A stretch of 64,000 nt of DNA from Neisseria sp. oral taxon 014 str. F0314 (GCF_005886145.1 NZ_CP040504.1:1116001-1180000), one strand, 5' to 3'; shown: positions 10,330-18,956, counted from the stretch's first letter. The notes: a model not told the origin generated them from the letters alone. A program made the numbers and translations.

Positions 10330-10446
10330 TCAGTTTTTGCTTTTGTCGGCATCAGCCATATTGCGTGCAACGACAGAAGAAGCAGCGGCGCCCACACCGG
10401 ACATACCGATTAAAGAAGCGGCGGCAATTTTCATCAAATGTTTCAT
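10330..10446 (-). CDS. Microprotein A of a tandem paralogous triplet (38 residues)
   Basis: Translation from the ATG at 10446 gives MKHLMKIAAASLIGMSGVGA then AASSVVARNMADADKSKN. An ATG six bases upstream (10452) is also in frame, but AAAGGAA sits seven to eight bases before 10446 and almost touches 10452, so 10446 is chosen. It is the first and longest of three tandem copies, with a lysine-rich tail not found in the other two. AAA before S23 could be a signal-peptidase I site. A palindrome overlapping a possible promoter lies about 35 bases upstream. Confidence 0.66.
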   Translation of the reverse strand: MKHLMKIAAASLIGMSGVGAAASSVVARNMADADKSKN

Positions 10447-10480
10447 GGTCATTTCCTTTCAAAAATTTCTGATTTTTATG

Positions 10481-10503
10481 TTGTCAAATAACATATCTGA
10501 CAA
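10481..10503. promoter_or_regulatory. 23-base palindrome over a possible promoter of the microproteins
   Basis: TTGTCA (10481-10486) and TGACAA (10498-10503) are perfect inverted half-sites, and the ATA/TAT triplets between them also match. On the minus strand a TTGATT (10515-10520), a 17-base gap and GATATG (10492-10497) could be a promoter whose -10 box lies inside the palindrome, which is the layout of a repressor operator. No known regulator is assigned. Confidence 0.45.
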
Positions 10504-10952
10504 ACATCTTTTCCAATCAACGCATTGCATTTCCTTTTGCGTTGTCAGTGATGGTCATCATACCGACTTAAACGTTAAAAAATACCATTTTTCAGTTAAT
10601 TTAATATGCTAAAAAAATACATACATTAAGTATAAATATATTTTATATAATTATTGTAAATGACACCGATGGCTGGCATCATGACACCGATGTCCCGATT
10701 ACATTCAAACTACAAAACGCGGAATCCAAACAGCCAAAAGGCTGAAAGAACTGTTGTATTTTTCACCGTCTTTTCCCCTAAAAATATTTTCTCATTATTT
10801 TTCAATAAATTAAAAATACAAAAAAGACACAATCCACATACCGATTTAGTCTGAAACTATTGGATTCATTGTCTGATTAGGTAAAACAAAGGCAGAAAAA
10901 TGAGAAACAGATAAAACGGCTCTCGTTTCCGACTAATGCGGACGGACAAATG
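10504..10952. other. AT-rich gene-free control region upstream of the microproteins
   Basis: About 450 bases with no credible gene and much lower GC than the flanks. It holds a 12-base direct repeat ATGACACCGATG at 10660-10671 and 10681-10692, exactly 21 bases (two helical turns) apart, next to a very AT-rich tract (10621-10658). An inverted repeat CAACGCA/TGCGTTG lies at 10518-10544. A 14-codon minus-strand frame within 10517-10562 ends near a copy of AAAGGAAATG, the ribosome-site sequence used by microprotein A. Confidence 0.5.
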
Positions 10953-10983
10953 AGGCCGTCTGAAATTGTTTTTCAGACGGCCT
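10953..10983 (-). terminator. Uptake-sequence terminator of the glycosyltransferase gene
   Basis: AGGCCGTCTGAAA and TTTCAGACGGCCT pair around a short loop, 18 bases past the glycosyltransferase stop. Confidence 0.8.
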
Positions 10984-11000
10984 AAACTTCATTATTGCAA

Positions 11001-11807
11001 TTACCGGTCATAAGAAACCTGCAAATCCATGATCCCCGTCTGTCCAAAGGACAAATTTGCCTTGACCTCGGCAAGATTGGCGCAAATCCGCTGTGTAACC
11101 GCTTCTGCCTCAATCTGATGTTTCTCATCGATGCCTGCAGGTGTCATCCCGAAGATTGCCGTATCAAGCAGGCGTTCGGCATGGATGCCCCGGCGGTATA
11201 CATGCCGAACGGCGGCATCTTCCGCCCCGAACAGAGTCCCGACCACACTGCTGCGGGTCAGTGCGATACCGAGTGCGGCATCCTCGCCGCCGAATTTCCT
11301 GAACAACCCGTCTTGAGGAAATCCGCCGCAAGCCAGTAAAACGGAACGGCGGAACACCGTATTGCCGCCGACCGTCATTTCCAGACGCCGCCACGCTTCG
11401 GCGAAACCTGCGTGCCGCGTATAGTGGTCGGGAAAACCGACGGGACGCAGTTTCAACCGCACCAAACTAAGATAATAAAAATTACACAACGCCATGTATG
11501 CGGCGGTCAGCACATCGGATTCATAGGCATCGTCCGCATCCAAAAATGCGACGAAATCCGCCGTGCTCTGCAACGCGCCCCAGTTGCGGGCCTTTGCTGC
11601 CCCGCCGTTTTCCGCCAAAAATTCGTAGCGGATTGTCGGATATTGCGCGGCAAGCTCCGCCATTATTTCCTGCGTACCGTCCTGCGACGCATCGTCAACC
11701 AGCCAGACGGTTCGGACTTTCTGTTGTTTCAGCGCGCTTTCAGCGGCAGCACGCAAAGTTTCGACAGCGTTGTAACACGGGATAACGACATCTAACGACG
11801 GATTCAT
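11001..11807 (-). CDS. Family 2 (GT-A) glycosyltransferase
   Basis: A predicted inverting glycosyltransferase of 268 residues. The start at 11807 gives MNPSLDVVIPCYNAVETL, the classic GT2 opening, with AGGAG six bases before it; an in-frame extension upstream has no ribosome site. The nucleotide-binding VDDASQDGT is near residues 36-44 and the metal-binding DXD-type motif LDADDAYE near residues 84-91. The C-terminal half contains GGFPQDGLFRKFGGEDAAL, where a GGED motif in this position is typical of GT2 enzymes. The acceptor is unknown; a surface glycan or pilin-glycan role is possible but not shown by the neighbours, which are secF and the microproteins. Confidence 0.85.
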   Translation of the reverse strand: MNPSLDVVIPCYNAVETLRAAAESALKQQKVRTVWLVDDASQDGTQEIMAELAAQYPTIRYEFLAENGGAAKARNWGALQSTADFVAFLDADDAYESDVLTAAYMALCNFYYLSLVRLKLRPVGFPDHYTRHAGFAEAWRRLEMTVGGNTVFRRSVLLACGGFPQDGLFRKFGGEDAALGIALTRSSVVGTLFGAEDAAVRHVYRRGIHAERLLDTAIFGMTPAGIDEKHQIEAEAVTQRICANLAEVKANLSFGQTGIMDLQVSYDR

Positions 11808-11853
11808 ATCTACTCCTGGCGGAAATATATAGTTAGGCGGCGGAAGGGCCAAT

Positions 11854-11890
11854 AAAAAAGGATATACCTGTATAAAGTATATCCTTTTTT
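11854..11890. terminator. Terminator between secF and the glycosyltransferase
   Basis: GGATATAC / GTATATCC with a nine-base loop is flanked by A6 on one side and T6 on the other, so it can act in both directions. It would end the yajC-secD-secF transcript 26 bases after the secF stop. Confidence 0.88.
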
Positions 11891-11915
11891 CCGGTTCAAG
11901 CCGTTTTCAGACGGC

Positions 11916-12851
11916 CTATACGACAACCTCTTCTTTTTTCTTCTGTTGCTTGGCAATGTTCTCGCGGTTCAGACCGAACATCAGCAGCAGCGGGCTGGCC
12001 ACCAGCACTGAAGAATAGATGCCGAAAACAATACCGATGGTCAACGCCATAGAAAAACCGTGCAGTGCGGCACCGCCGAAAATCAGCATCGACAGTACCA
12101 TCGCTTCGGTCGAACCGTGCGTAATCGCGGTACGGCTCATAGTCGAAGTAATCGCATTGTCAATCACCTGCGGTACGGTATGGTTGCGCATCGCGGGTTT
12201 GCGGAAGTTTTCACGGATACGGTCGAACACTACCACCGATTCGTTCACCGAATAACCCAGCACCGCCAGAATACCCGCCAACACGGTCAGCGAAAATTCC
12301 CATTGGAACAGTGCGAAACAGCCCAAAATAATTACGATGTCGTGCATATTGGCGATAATGGCGGATACGGCGAAACGCCATTCAAACCGCATCGACAGAT
12401 AGACGATGATACCCGCCACCACCATACCCAACGCCATCAGGCCGTTGGTAACCAATTCATCTCCGACCTGCGGGCCGATAAATTCGACTTGGCGCAGGGT
12501 AACGTCGGGATTCTCCTGTTTCAGCAGGTTCATCACATCATTGGAAAGCTGGGCTGAAGTAACGCCTTCCTTATTAGGCAGACGAATCATGATGTGTTTG
12601 TTCGTACCCAAAGCCTGAACCTGCACATCGCCCATTTTCAGCGTCTCCAGCTTCTCACGGGTTTTGTTGACATCCGCTCCCTGGCGGTACTGAACTTCCA
12701 TCACCGTGCCGCCGGTAAATTCAACCGAAAAATTCAGGCCTTTGGTTACTAGGAAAAATACGGCGGCGATAAACGTAACCAACGAAATAAACGTGGTCAG
12801 TTTACCGTAGCTCATAAACGGAATGTCGCGTTTGATTCTAAATAATTCCAT
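11916..12851 (-). CDS. secF: Protein translocase subunit SecF
   Basis: SecF with SecD forms the proton-driven partner of the SecYEG translocon that helps pull proteins across the inner membrane. The 311 residues show a first membrane segment (about 18-38), a periplasmic domain with FSVEFTGGTVMEV (about 46-58), and five further membrane segments, including GYSVNESVVVFDRIRENFR (about 199-217), the conserved motif of the fourth segment, and the region TAITHGSTEAMV. The end is a basic tail ending VVV. It is three bases downstream of secD and last in the operon. Confidence 0.97.
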   Translation of the reverse strand: MELFRIKRDIPFMSYGKLTTFISLVTFIAAVFFLVTKGLNFSVEFTGGTVMEVQYRQGADVNKTREKLETLKMGDVQVQALGTNKHIMIRLPNKEGVTSAQLSNDVMNLLKQENPDVTLRQVEFIGPQVGDELVTNGLMALGMVVAGIIVYLSMRFEWRFAVSAIIANMHDIVIILGCFALFQWEFSLTVLAGILAVLGYSVNESVVVFDRIRENFRKPAMRNHTVPQVIDNAITSTMSRTAITHGSTEAMVLSMLIFGGAALHGFSMALTIGIVFGIYSSVLVASPLLLMFGLNRENIAKQQKKKEEVVV

Positions 12852-12854
12852 TGT

Positions 12855-14717
12855 TTACTCCTTACCTGCTTTCTGCCCGGAGGCGGCCGTTTCAGGCTTC
12901 CACACCGTGCCGATGGAGATAGTTTGAAGTTTGCGGCGGCGGCCGTACCACAGATTGACCAGCGCACGCGATACCACCACCGAAGAATACATCGAGGTAA
13001 CGATACCCAGACAGTGCACCACGGCGAATCCGCGCACGGGGCCGGAACCGAAAATCAACAGCGCGATACCGGCAATCAACGAAGTCAGGTTGGAGTCGAC
13101 GATGGTCGACCAAGCATGTTGATAACCCAGATTAATCGCTTGCTGCGGCGGCACGCCGGCACGTAATTCTTCGCGGATACGCTCGTTAATCAACACGTTG
13201 GAGTCGATCGCCATACCCAGCGTCAATGCCAGTGCGGCAATGCCCGGAAGCGTCAATGTCGCCTGCAACGCCGACAGGATGGCTATCAGGAACAGAATAT
13301 TGGCGGTCAGCGCAATAGTCGAAAACACACCCATCATACGGTAGTAAACCACCATGAACACGGCGACGACGGCAAAACCCCACAGTGTGGAATCAAAGCC
13401 TTTTTGAATGTTTTCTTTCCCCAGCGACGGACCGATGGTGCGTTCTTCCACAATCTCCATCGGTGCAGCCAACGAACCGGCCCGCAGCAGCAGCGAAGTG
13501 TCGTTGGCCTCCGCCGTAGTCATGCTACCAGAAATCTGGACGCGGCCTCCGGTAATGGCGGAACGGATAACCGGCGCGGTAACGACTTCGGATTTGCCTT
13601 GGTCAATCAGTACCATCGCCATACGTTTGCCGACGTTGGCGGCAGTCAGTTCGCCGAAAATCGTACCGCCGGAACCGTCTAGGTTGATGCTGACCGCAGG
13701 CGATCCCATTTCATCAAAACTCGGCTGGGCGTCGTTGATGTTGTCGCCGGTCAGTTCGACCTGCTTGCTGACCAAGGTCGGCGCGGGATTCTCACCCGCG
13801 CTGTACAACAGCTCGTATCCGCTCGGGACATTGCCGCCCAATGCGGCCTGCACTTTGGCCGGATCGTCTTCCACCATGCGTACTTCCAAGGTAGCGGTAC
13901 GGCCGATGATGTCTTTCGCTTTGGCAGTATCCTGAACGCCCGGAAGCTGCACGACGATACGGTCGATACCGGATTGCTGGATGACCGGCTCGGCCACGCC
14001 CAATTCGTTAACACGGTTGTGCAGTGTGGTAATGTTTTGTTTTACCGCATCCGAACGCACTTTTTGCATGGCATCTTCGGAAAGCGAAAGAATCAGATTG
14101 GAACCGTCGGCCTCCAGTTTTGCCTCCACAAACAGTTTTTGCAGTTCGGGTATGGCTTTCTGCACGTCCGAGGCATCTTGAAACGGTACGATCAAACCGT
14201 TTTCCGCCTGACGGATGGTACCGAAACGGATTTTACGGCGGCGCAGTTCGCGGCGGATGTCGCCGGAGTAGCGTTCAAAGGTTTTCTGCATCGCGGCCTT
14301 CATGTCCACCTGCATGGTGAAATGCACGCCGCCGCGCAAATCCAAACCCAAGAACATCGGATTGGCATTGATTTTCGCCATCCATTCCGGGCTGTCGGCC
14401 AAAAGGTTCAAAGCGGTAATGTAACCTTCGCCCAAAGTGTTTTCGATGACGTCCCGCCCTTTGAGTTGGGTTTCCGCATCTTTGAAACGCACTTTCAAAG
14501 AATTATCGACTACGAACATGCCGTCTGTCGGAATGTTTGCCGCTTTCAGTGCGGCGGCTACTTTGGCCTCGGTTTGGGAATTGATGATGATAGACTGCCG
14601 GTTGGTCGATACCTGCACAGCCGGCGTTTCGCCGAAAAGGTTGGGCAGCGAGTAAATCACGGCCAAGACCACCGTAAACGCAATCAGCAGGTATTTCCAT
14701 AAGGGATAACGGTTCAT
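12855..14717 (-). CDS. secD: Protein translocase subunit SecD
   Basis: The 620 residues have one N-terminal membrane segment (about 9-28), a large periplasmic part (about 30-445) with GLDLRGGVHFTMQVD (about 124-138) and the P1 and head domains, and five C-terminal membrane segments with TLGMAIDSNVLINERIREEL (about 505-524), the SecD equivalent of the SecF proton-path motif. It is 71 bases downstream of yajC and three bases upstream of secF, the usual operon. The start ATG at 14717 follows GAAGG. Confidence 0.97.
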   Translation of the reverse strand: MNRYPLWKYLLIAFTVVLAVIYSLPNLFGETPAVQVSTNRQSIIINSQTEAKVAAALKAANIPTDGMFVVDNSLKVRFKDAETQLKGRDVIENTLGEGYITALNLLADSPEWMAKINANPMFLGLDLRGGVHFTMQVDMKAAMQKTFERYSGDIRRELRRRKIRFGTIRQAENGLIVPFQDASDVQKAIPELQKLFVEAKLEADGSNLILSLSEDAMQKVRSDAVKQNITTLHNRVNELGVAEPVIQQSGIDRIVVQLPGVQDTAKAKDIIGRTATLEVRMVEDDPAKVQAALGGNVPSGYELLYSAGENPAPTLVSKQVELTGDNINDAQPSFDEMGSPAVSINLDGSGGTIFGELTAANVGKRMAMVLIDQGKSEVVTAPVIRSAITGGRVQISGSMTTAEANDTSLLLRAGSLAAPMEIVEERTIGPSLGKENIQKGFDSTLWGFAVVAVFMVVYYRMMGVFSTIALTANILFLIAILSALQATLTLPGIAALALTLGMAIDSNVLINERIREELRAGVPPQQAINLGYQHAWSTIVDSNLTSLIAGIALLIFGSGPVRGFAVVHCLGIVTSMYSSVVVSRALVNLWYGRRRKLQTISIGTVWKPETAASGQKAGKE

Positions 14718-14788
14718 GGCAAAACCTTCGGTTTTTGAAAGACAAACAGCCGCAACCCGATTCGGTGCGGCTTTTCGGTTAAATCAGC

Positions 14789-15055
14789 TTATTCTGTTTT
14801 GGCGGCAATCGCATTGCGCTCGACTTCTACATCCACGCCGCGACCGATTTCGACGGTAAAAAACTGCTCGCCCACTTTGGTAATTTTGCCTTTGAAGCCG
14901 GCGGTCAACAGCACTTTGTCGCCTACCTTCAAATCCGCCAGCATTGCCTGATGCGCTTTAAACTTTTTCTGCTGCGGGCGCATAATCAGGAAGTAAAACA
15001 CCACCATAATCAATATCAGCGGTGCAAATTGCGTCAACATACTGCCTTGTTCCAT
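14789..15055 (-). CDS. yajC: Sec translocon accessory protein YajC
   Basis: An 88-residue single-span inner-membrane protein that associates with SecDF. The chosen start at 15055 gives MEQGSMLTQFAPLILIMVVF, with the membrane segment at about 8-25, then RPQQKKFKAHQAML and a compact cytoplasmic domain (VGDKVLLTAGFKGKITKV). An upstream in-frame ATG at 15121 would add 22 unrelated residues and is not family-like. It is the first gene of yajC-secD-secF. The ribosome site is weak (AAAGAA). Confidence 0.94.
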   Translation of the reverse strand: MEQGSMLTQFAPLILIMVVFYFLIMRPQQKKFKAHQAMLADLKVGDKVLLTAGFKGKITKVGEQFFTVEIGRGVDVEVERNAIAAKTE

Positions 15056-15242
15056 ATCGGTTCTTTCTGCTTTGAAGTTATAGTATGGGAATCGGGAAAC
15101 TGCCTGCCGTGAAAATTTCATTTGGTGCAGGCTTAAAATTAGGCTATTCTAAAGGCCGTCTGAAAAATTTCCAAGTATTTCCGTATTTATTAACCATATT
15201 TATCAGTCAGGCCGTCTGAAACGGCCGCATCCCGCCTCCTCC

Positions 15243-16352
15243 ATGAAAAACCTCATCCGCCGCCTGCGTATCATCTTGCGCCGCATCTTGGGCGTCAGGG
15301 CCCGCACTGTTTGGATTTCACATCCAATCTTCCTGCGGCACGAACCCGGCGGCACCCACCCCGAATCGCCGCAGCGCATCACTGCCATCCTGGAAGAACT
15401 CAAACGCCGGAAAATCTGGCGCCGCCTGCAAGCGGCGGAAGCAGAGGAAGTCAGCGACGCGCAGCTTGCGCTGGTACATCCGCGCAGATACCTGCGTTTC
15501 CTTGAATCGGTGCAGCCGCAGGAAGGTAAAATCTACCGCCTCGACGACGATACCGTAATCAGCAACCGCTCTCTTGAGGCCGCCCGTTTCGCTGCCGGTG
15601 CGGTTATCAAGGCGGTCAATATGGTGATGGACAAAAAAGCCTGCCACGCTTTCTGCGCCGTCCGCCCACCCGGCCACCACGCCCAAAGTTCCCAAGCGGG
15701 CGGCTTCTGCCTGCTCAACAACGTTGCCGTCGGCGCCATGCACGCCATTGCCGAATACCGCTTGCAGCGTATCGCCATCATTGATTTCGACGTCCACTAC
15801 GGCGACGGAACCGCGGAAATTTTTAAAGACGACCCGCGCATCCTGTTTTTCAATGCGTTCGAAACCGATCTGTTCCCGTTTCCTGATTTGGACAACGGCA
15901 TAACCGGCAGCGCCAACATGCTGCACACCCCTTTCGCCGCCGGTACGGACAGCCCTACCTTCCGCGACACCATACGCAAACAGTGGCTGCCCCGCCTTGC
16001 AGCCTTCAAACCAGAGCTGGTATTGCTTTGCGCAGGTTTCGACGCACACCGCGACGATGAAACAGGCCGTCTGAAACTGCACGAAGCCGACTTCGCATGG
16101 CTGACGCACAAAATCGTTCAGACGGCCTCAAGCTGCAAAGGGAAAATCGTTTCCGCGCTGGAAGGCGGATATACCTTGGATTCGCTGGCAAAATCCGCCG
16201 CCGAACATATCCATGTGCTGGCCGGCATGAAAAAATCGGATGCCGCGGTACAGTATGATCATTTCCTAAAAAACGATGGCCGCAAAAAAATTCTTAACAA
16301 GTTATCGATGAGGCCGTCTGAAAAAACCGGAAACACTTCGAAATCTCCTTGA
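15243..16352 (+). CDS. Histone-deacetylase-family metal-dependent deacetylase
   Basis: A 369-residue member of the arginase/deacetylase fold, which removes acetyl or related acyl groups using a zinc ion; the bacterial substrate (polyamine, protein lysine or small amide) is not known. Seen are HPESPQRI (about 39-46), RPPGHHAQ with the catalytic histidine pair (about 141-148), FDVHYGDGT with the metal ligands D and H (about 182-190), and CAGFDAHRDD (about 263-272) with the third ligand. The first 22 residues are an arginine-rich amphipathic stretch. The last 25 residues lie beyond the family domain and include MRPSEKT, encoded by an in-frame uptake sequence, so the tail was probably gained by read-through into an uptake sequence. 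No strong ribosome site precedes the ATG. Confidence 0.88.
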   Translation: MKNLIRRLRIILRRILGVRARTVWISHPIFLRHEPGGTHPESPQRITAILEELKRRKIWRRLQAAEAEEVSDAQLALVHPRRYLRFLESVQPQEGKIYRLDDDTVISNRSLEAARFAAGAVIKAVNMVMDKKACHAFCAVRPPGHHAQSSQAGGFCLLNNVAVGAMHAIAEYRLQRIAIIDFDVHYGDGTAEIFKDDPRILFFNAFETDLFPFPDLDNGITGSANMLHTPFAAGTDSPTFRDTIRKQWLPRLAAFKPELVLLCAGFDAHRDDETGRLKLHEADFAWLTHKIVQTASSCKGKIVSALEGGYTLDSLAKSAAEHIHVLAGMKKSDAAVQYDHFLKNDGRKKILNKLSMRPSEKTGNTSKSP

Positions 16353-16568
16353 CCGAGGCAACTTGATTTTTGCCGCAACCGTTTATCCGGCTCCCGATAT
16401 ATTGTAGAATAAAGACAATTTAATATGCAGGCCGTACATTCTGAGCAGTGTGCGCCGTTTCTAAAAAGGTCGGACGAAAAATCATTCATACATAACCGAC
16501 TTTACCGGCTGCGGATGCGGTCATTCCGTTTCCGTCAAACATCCAACCCAAAGTTAAGGAGCGTTACA

Positions 16569-17633
16569 ATGAAAGCAGCACGTTTTTACGATAAAGGCGA
16601 CATCCGCATCGAAGACATCCCCGAACCGACCGTTGCCCCCGGCACCGTCGGCATCAACGTCGCCTGGTGCGGTATCTGCGGTACCGACCTGCACGAATTT
16701 ATGGAAGGTCCGATTTTCATCCCGCCCTGCGGCCATCCGCATCCGATTTCCGGCGAGTCCGCGCCCGTAACGATGGGACACGAGTTCTCCGGCGTGGTTT
16801 ATGCCGTCGGCGAAGGCGTGGACGACATCAAAGTCGGCCAACACGTCGTGGTCGAACCCTACATCATCCGCGATGACGTACCGACCGGCGAAGGCAGCAA
16901 CTACCACCTCTCCAAAGACATGAACTTCATCGGCTTGGGCGGCTGCGGCGGCGGCTTGTCCGAAAAAATCGCCGTCAAACGCCGCTGGGTGCATCCGATT
17001 TCCGACAAAATTCCGTTAGACCAAGCCGCTTTGATTGAGCCTCTGTCCGTCGGCCATCACGCTTATGTCCGCAGCGGTGCGAAAGAAGGCGACGTGGCAT
17101 TGGTCGGCGGCGCAGGCCCGATCGGTTTGCTGCTTGCCGCCGTGTTGAAAGCCAAAGGCATCAAAGTCATCATCACCGAATTGAGCAAGGCGCGTAAAGA
17201 CAAAGCCCGCGAATCGGGCGTTGCCGACTACATCCTCGACCCGTCCGAAGTCGACGTCGTCGAAGAAGTGAAAAAACTGACCAACGGCGAAGGCGTGGAC
17301 GTGGCATTCGAATGCACCAGCGTGAACAAAGTTATGGATACCTTGGTAGAGGCCTGCAAACCTGCTGCCAACTTGGTCATCGTATCCATTTGGAGCCACC
17401 CCGCCACCATCAACGTCCACAGCGTCGTGATGAAAGAGCTGGACGTGCGCGGCACCATCGCCTACTGCAACGACCACGCCGAAACCATCAAACTGGTGGA
17501 AGAAGGCAAAATCAACCTCGAACCTTTCATCACCCAGCGCATCAAGCTGGACGAGCTGGTTTCCGAAGGCTTCGAGCGTCTGATTCACAACAACGAATCC
17601 GCCGTCAAAATCATCGTTAATCCGAACCTGTAA
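16569..17633 (+). CDS. Zinc-dependent 2,3-butanediol dehydrogenase-type alcohol dehydrogenase
   Basis: A 354-residue medium-chain dehydrogenase, predicted to interconvert acetoin and butanediol or a related diol with NAD(H). The start at 16569 gives MKAARFYDKGDIRIEDIPEP and has AAGGAG nine bases upstream. The catalytic zinc site is CGICGTDLHEF (about 34-44) with GHEFSGVV (about 67-74) and a downstream glutamate. The Rossmann motif is VGGAGPIGLLLAA (about 179-191). The four-cysteine structural-zinc loop is absent and replaced by VVVEPYIIRDDVPTG, which is usual for this subfamily. It stands alone and ends at an uptake-sequence terminator. Confidence 0.88.
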   Translation: MKAARFYDKGDIRIEDIPEPTVAPGTVGINVAWCGICGTDLHEFMEGPIFIPPCGHPHPISGESAPVTMGHEFSGVVYAVGEGVDDIKVGQHVVVEPYIIRDDVPTGEGSNYHLSKDMNFIGLGGCGGGLSEKIAVKRRWVHPISDKIPLDQAALIEPLSVGHHAYVRSGAKEGDVALVGGAGPIGLLLAAVLKAKGIKVIITELSKARKDKARESGVADYILDPSEVDVVEEVKKLTNGEGVDVAFECTSVNKVMDTLVEACKPAANLVIVSIWSHPATINVHSVVMKELDVRGTIAYCNDHAETIKLVEEGKINLEPFITQRIKLDELVSEGFERLIHNNESAVKIIVNPNL

Positions 17634-17650
17634 TATAAGCGTTTAAGGAC

Positions 17651-17687
17651 AAAAGGCCGTCTGAAAAATAGTTTCAGACGGCCTTTA
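17651..17687. terminator. Uptake-sequence terminator after the butanediol dehydrogenase gene
   Basis: AAAGGCCGTCTGAAA and TTTCAGACGGCCTTT pair around an eight-base loop, 18 bases after the stop. Confidence 0.88.
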
Positions 17688-17751
17688 CGCTTGATAAATC
17701 CGCACTCGGCCCAATTCTCTAACAATCGTCCACTCATCACAGGGCATACCC

Positions 17752-18891
17752 ATGAATCCCAAATACGCTCCGCTTTTCCAACCCTTCACCCTCAACAACG
17801 GCGTAACCGTCAAAAACCGCCTTGCCGTTGCACCCATGACCCATTTCGGCTCGCACGCCGACGGTTCAATCAGCGATCAAGAGCGCGCGTTTATCGGCAA
17901 CCGCGCTGGCGATATGGGTCTCTTTATCGCCGCCGCCACCTTGGTTCAAGACGGCGGCAAAGCCTTTCCCGGCCAACCCGAAGCCACGGGCGAACACTGC
18001 CTCGACAGCCTGAAAGAAACCGCCCAACTCATTCAAAAACAAGGCGCGAAAGCGATTCTGCAAATCCATCACGGCGGCTACAAAGCCATGACGGAACTCA
18101 ACCGCCGCGACAAAATCAGCGCGTCCGCCAACGAGGCGGAAGGTGCGCGCGAAGCGAGTGCCGCAGAAGTGGACGAACTGGTCGCCTCTTTCGCCCGAGC
18201 TGCCGATTTGGCACTTCGTGCAGGCTTTGACGGCGTGGAAATCCACGGCGCAAACAGCTACTTAATCCAACAGTTTTACTCCGCCCAAAGCAACCGCCGC
18301 AGCGACAAATGGGGCGGCAGTTTGGAAAACAGAATGCGTTTCCCGCTCGCCGTCGTCGATGCCATCGCCGCTGTCCGCGACAAACACCAACGCAACGACT
18401 TCATCATCGGCTACCGCTTCTCGCCCGAAGAAGCAGGCGAGGACGGGCTGACCATGACCGAAACCGGCGCACTGATTGACGCACTGGTGCAAAAGCCGCT
18501 GCAATACCTGCACGTTTCCCTGTGGGAATTCGACAAAAAAATCCGCCGCGGCGGCGATACGGCGCAAACCCGTATGCAGTTCATCCACGAACGCATCAAC
18601 GGTAAGCTGCCCCTTATCGGCGTGGGCAACCTGTTTACTGCCGATCAAATTCTGGCCGCTTATGAAACCGGCTGGGCGGAATTTATCGCATTGGGCAAAA
18701 CCGTTATGCTCAATCCGCACATCGCCACACAAATCCTTGAAGGCCGTGAAGCCGAAATCGAAACGCAACTTGATACGACGCGCGCAGACCATTACGGCTT
18801 CCCCGACACCCTGTGGAAACTTGCCGCCAGCGGCACGCAGTCGTGGCTGCCGCCGGTAAAAGGCACGGACTGGAAACCGATGGATATTTGA
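17752..18891 (+). CDS. NADH:flavin oxidoreductase, old-yellow-enzyme family
   Basis: A 379-residue TIM-barrel flavoenzyme predicted to bind FMN and reduce activated double bonds (enoates, nitro compounds or similar) with NAD(P)H. Seen are LFQPFTLNNGVTVKNRLAVAP (N-terminal strand, about 8-27), HHGGY (about 106-110), the catalytic-site segment DGVEIHGANSYLIQQFYS (about 163-180) with the FMN-binding HGAN, and NRRSDKWGGSLENR (about 184-197), a signature of the family. GVGNLFTADQIL (about 289-300) is the phosphate-binding part. The physiological substrate is unknown. The ATG at 17752 follows CAGGGCATACCC. Confidence 0.9.
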   Translation: MNPKYAPLFQPFTLNNGVTVKNRLAVAPMTHFGSHADGSISDQERAFIGNRAGDMGLFIAAATLVQDGGKAFPGQPEATGEHCLDSLKETAQLIQKQGAKAILQIHHGGYKAMTELNRRDKISASANEAEGAREASAAEVDELVASFARAADLALRAGFDGVEIHGANSYLIQQFYSAQSNRRSDKWGGSLENRMRFPLAVVDAIAAVRDKHQRNDFIIGYRFSPEEAGEDGLTMTETGALIDALVQKPLQYLHVSLWEFDKKIRRGGDTAQTRMQFIHERINGKLPLIGVGNLFTADQILAAYETGWAEFIALGKTVMLNPHIATQILEGREAEIETQLDTTRADHYGFPDTLWKLAASGTQSWLPPVKGTDWKPMDI

Positions 18892-18907
18892 GGATTGATG
18901 CATGGCA

Positions 18908-18938
18908 AAGGCCGTCTGAAAAATTTTCAGACGGCCTT
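18908..18938. terminator. Uptake-sequence terminator at the edge of the AT-rich island
   Basis: AAGGCCGTCTGAAA and TTTCAGACGGCCTT form an almost loopless palindrome, between the flavin oxidoreductase and the convergent first island gene. Confidence 0.85.
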
Positions 18939-18956
18939 GTTAACCCATTGTTGTAC

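Noticed and set aside
10143..10452. Reading the microproteins as bacteriocins with a double-glycine leader
   Set aside because: The conserved MSG is followed by V or I and a small-residue stretch, and the leader lacks the usual L-x(4)-E-L/I pattern; no peptidase-ABC transporter gene is nearby.
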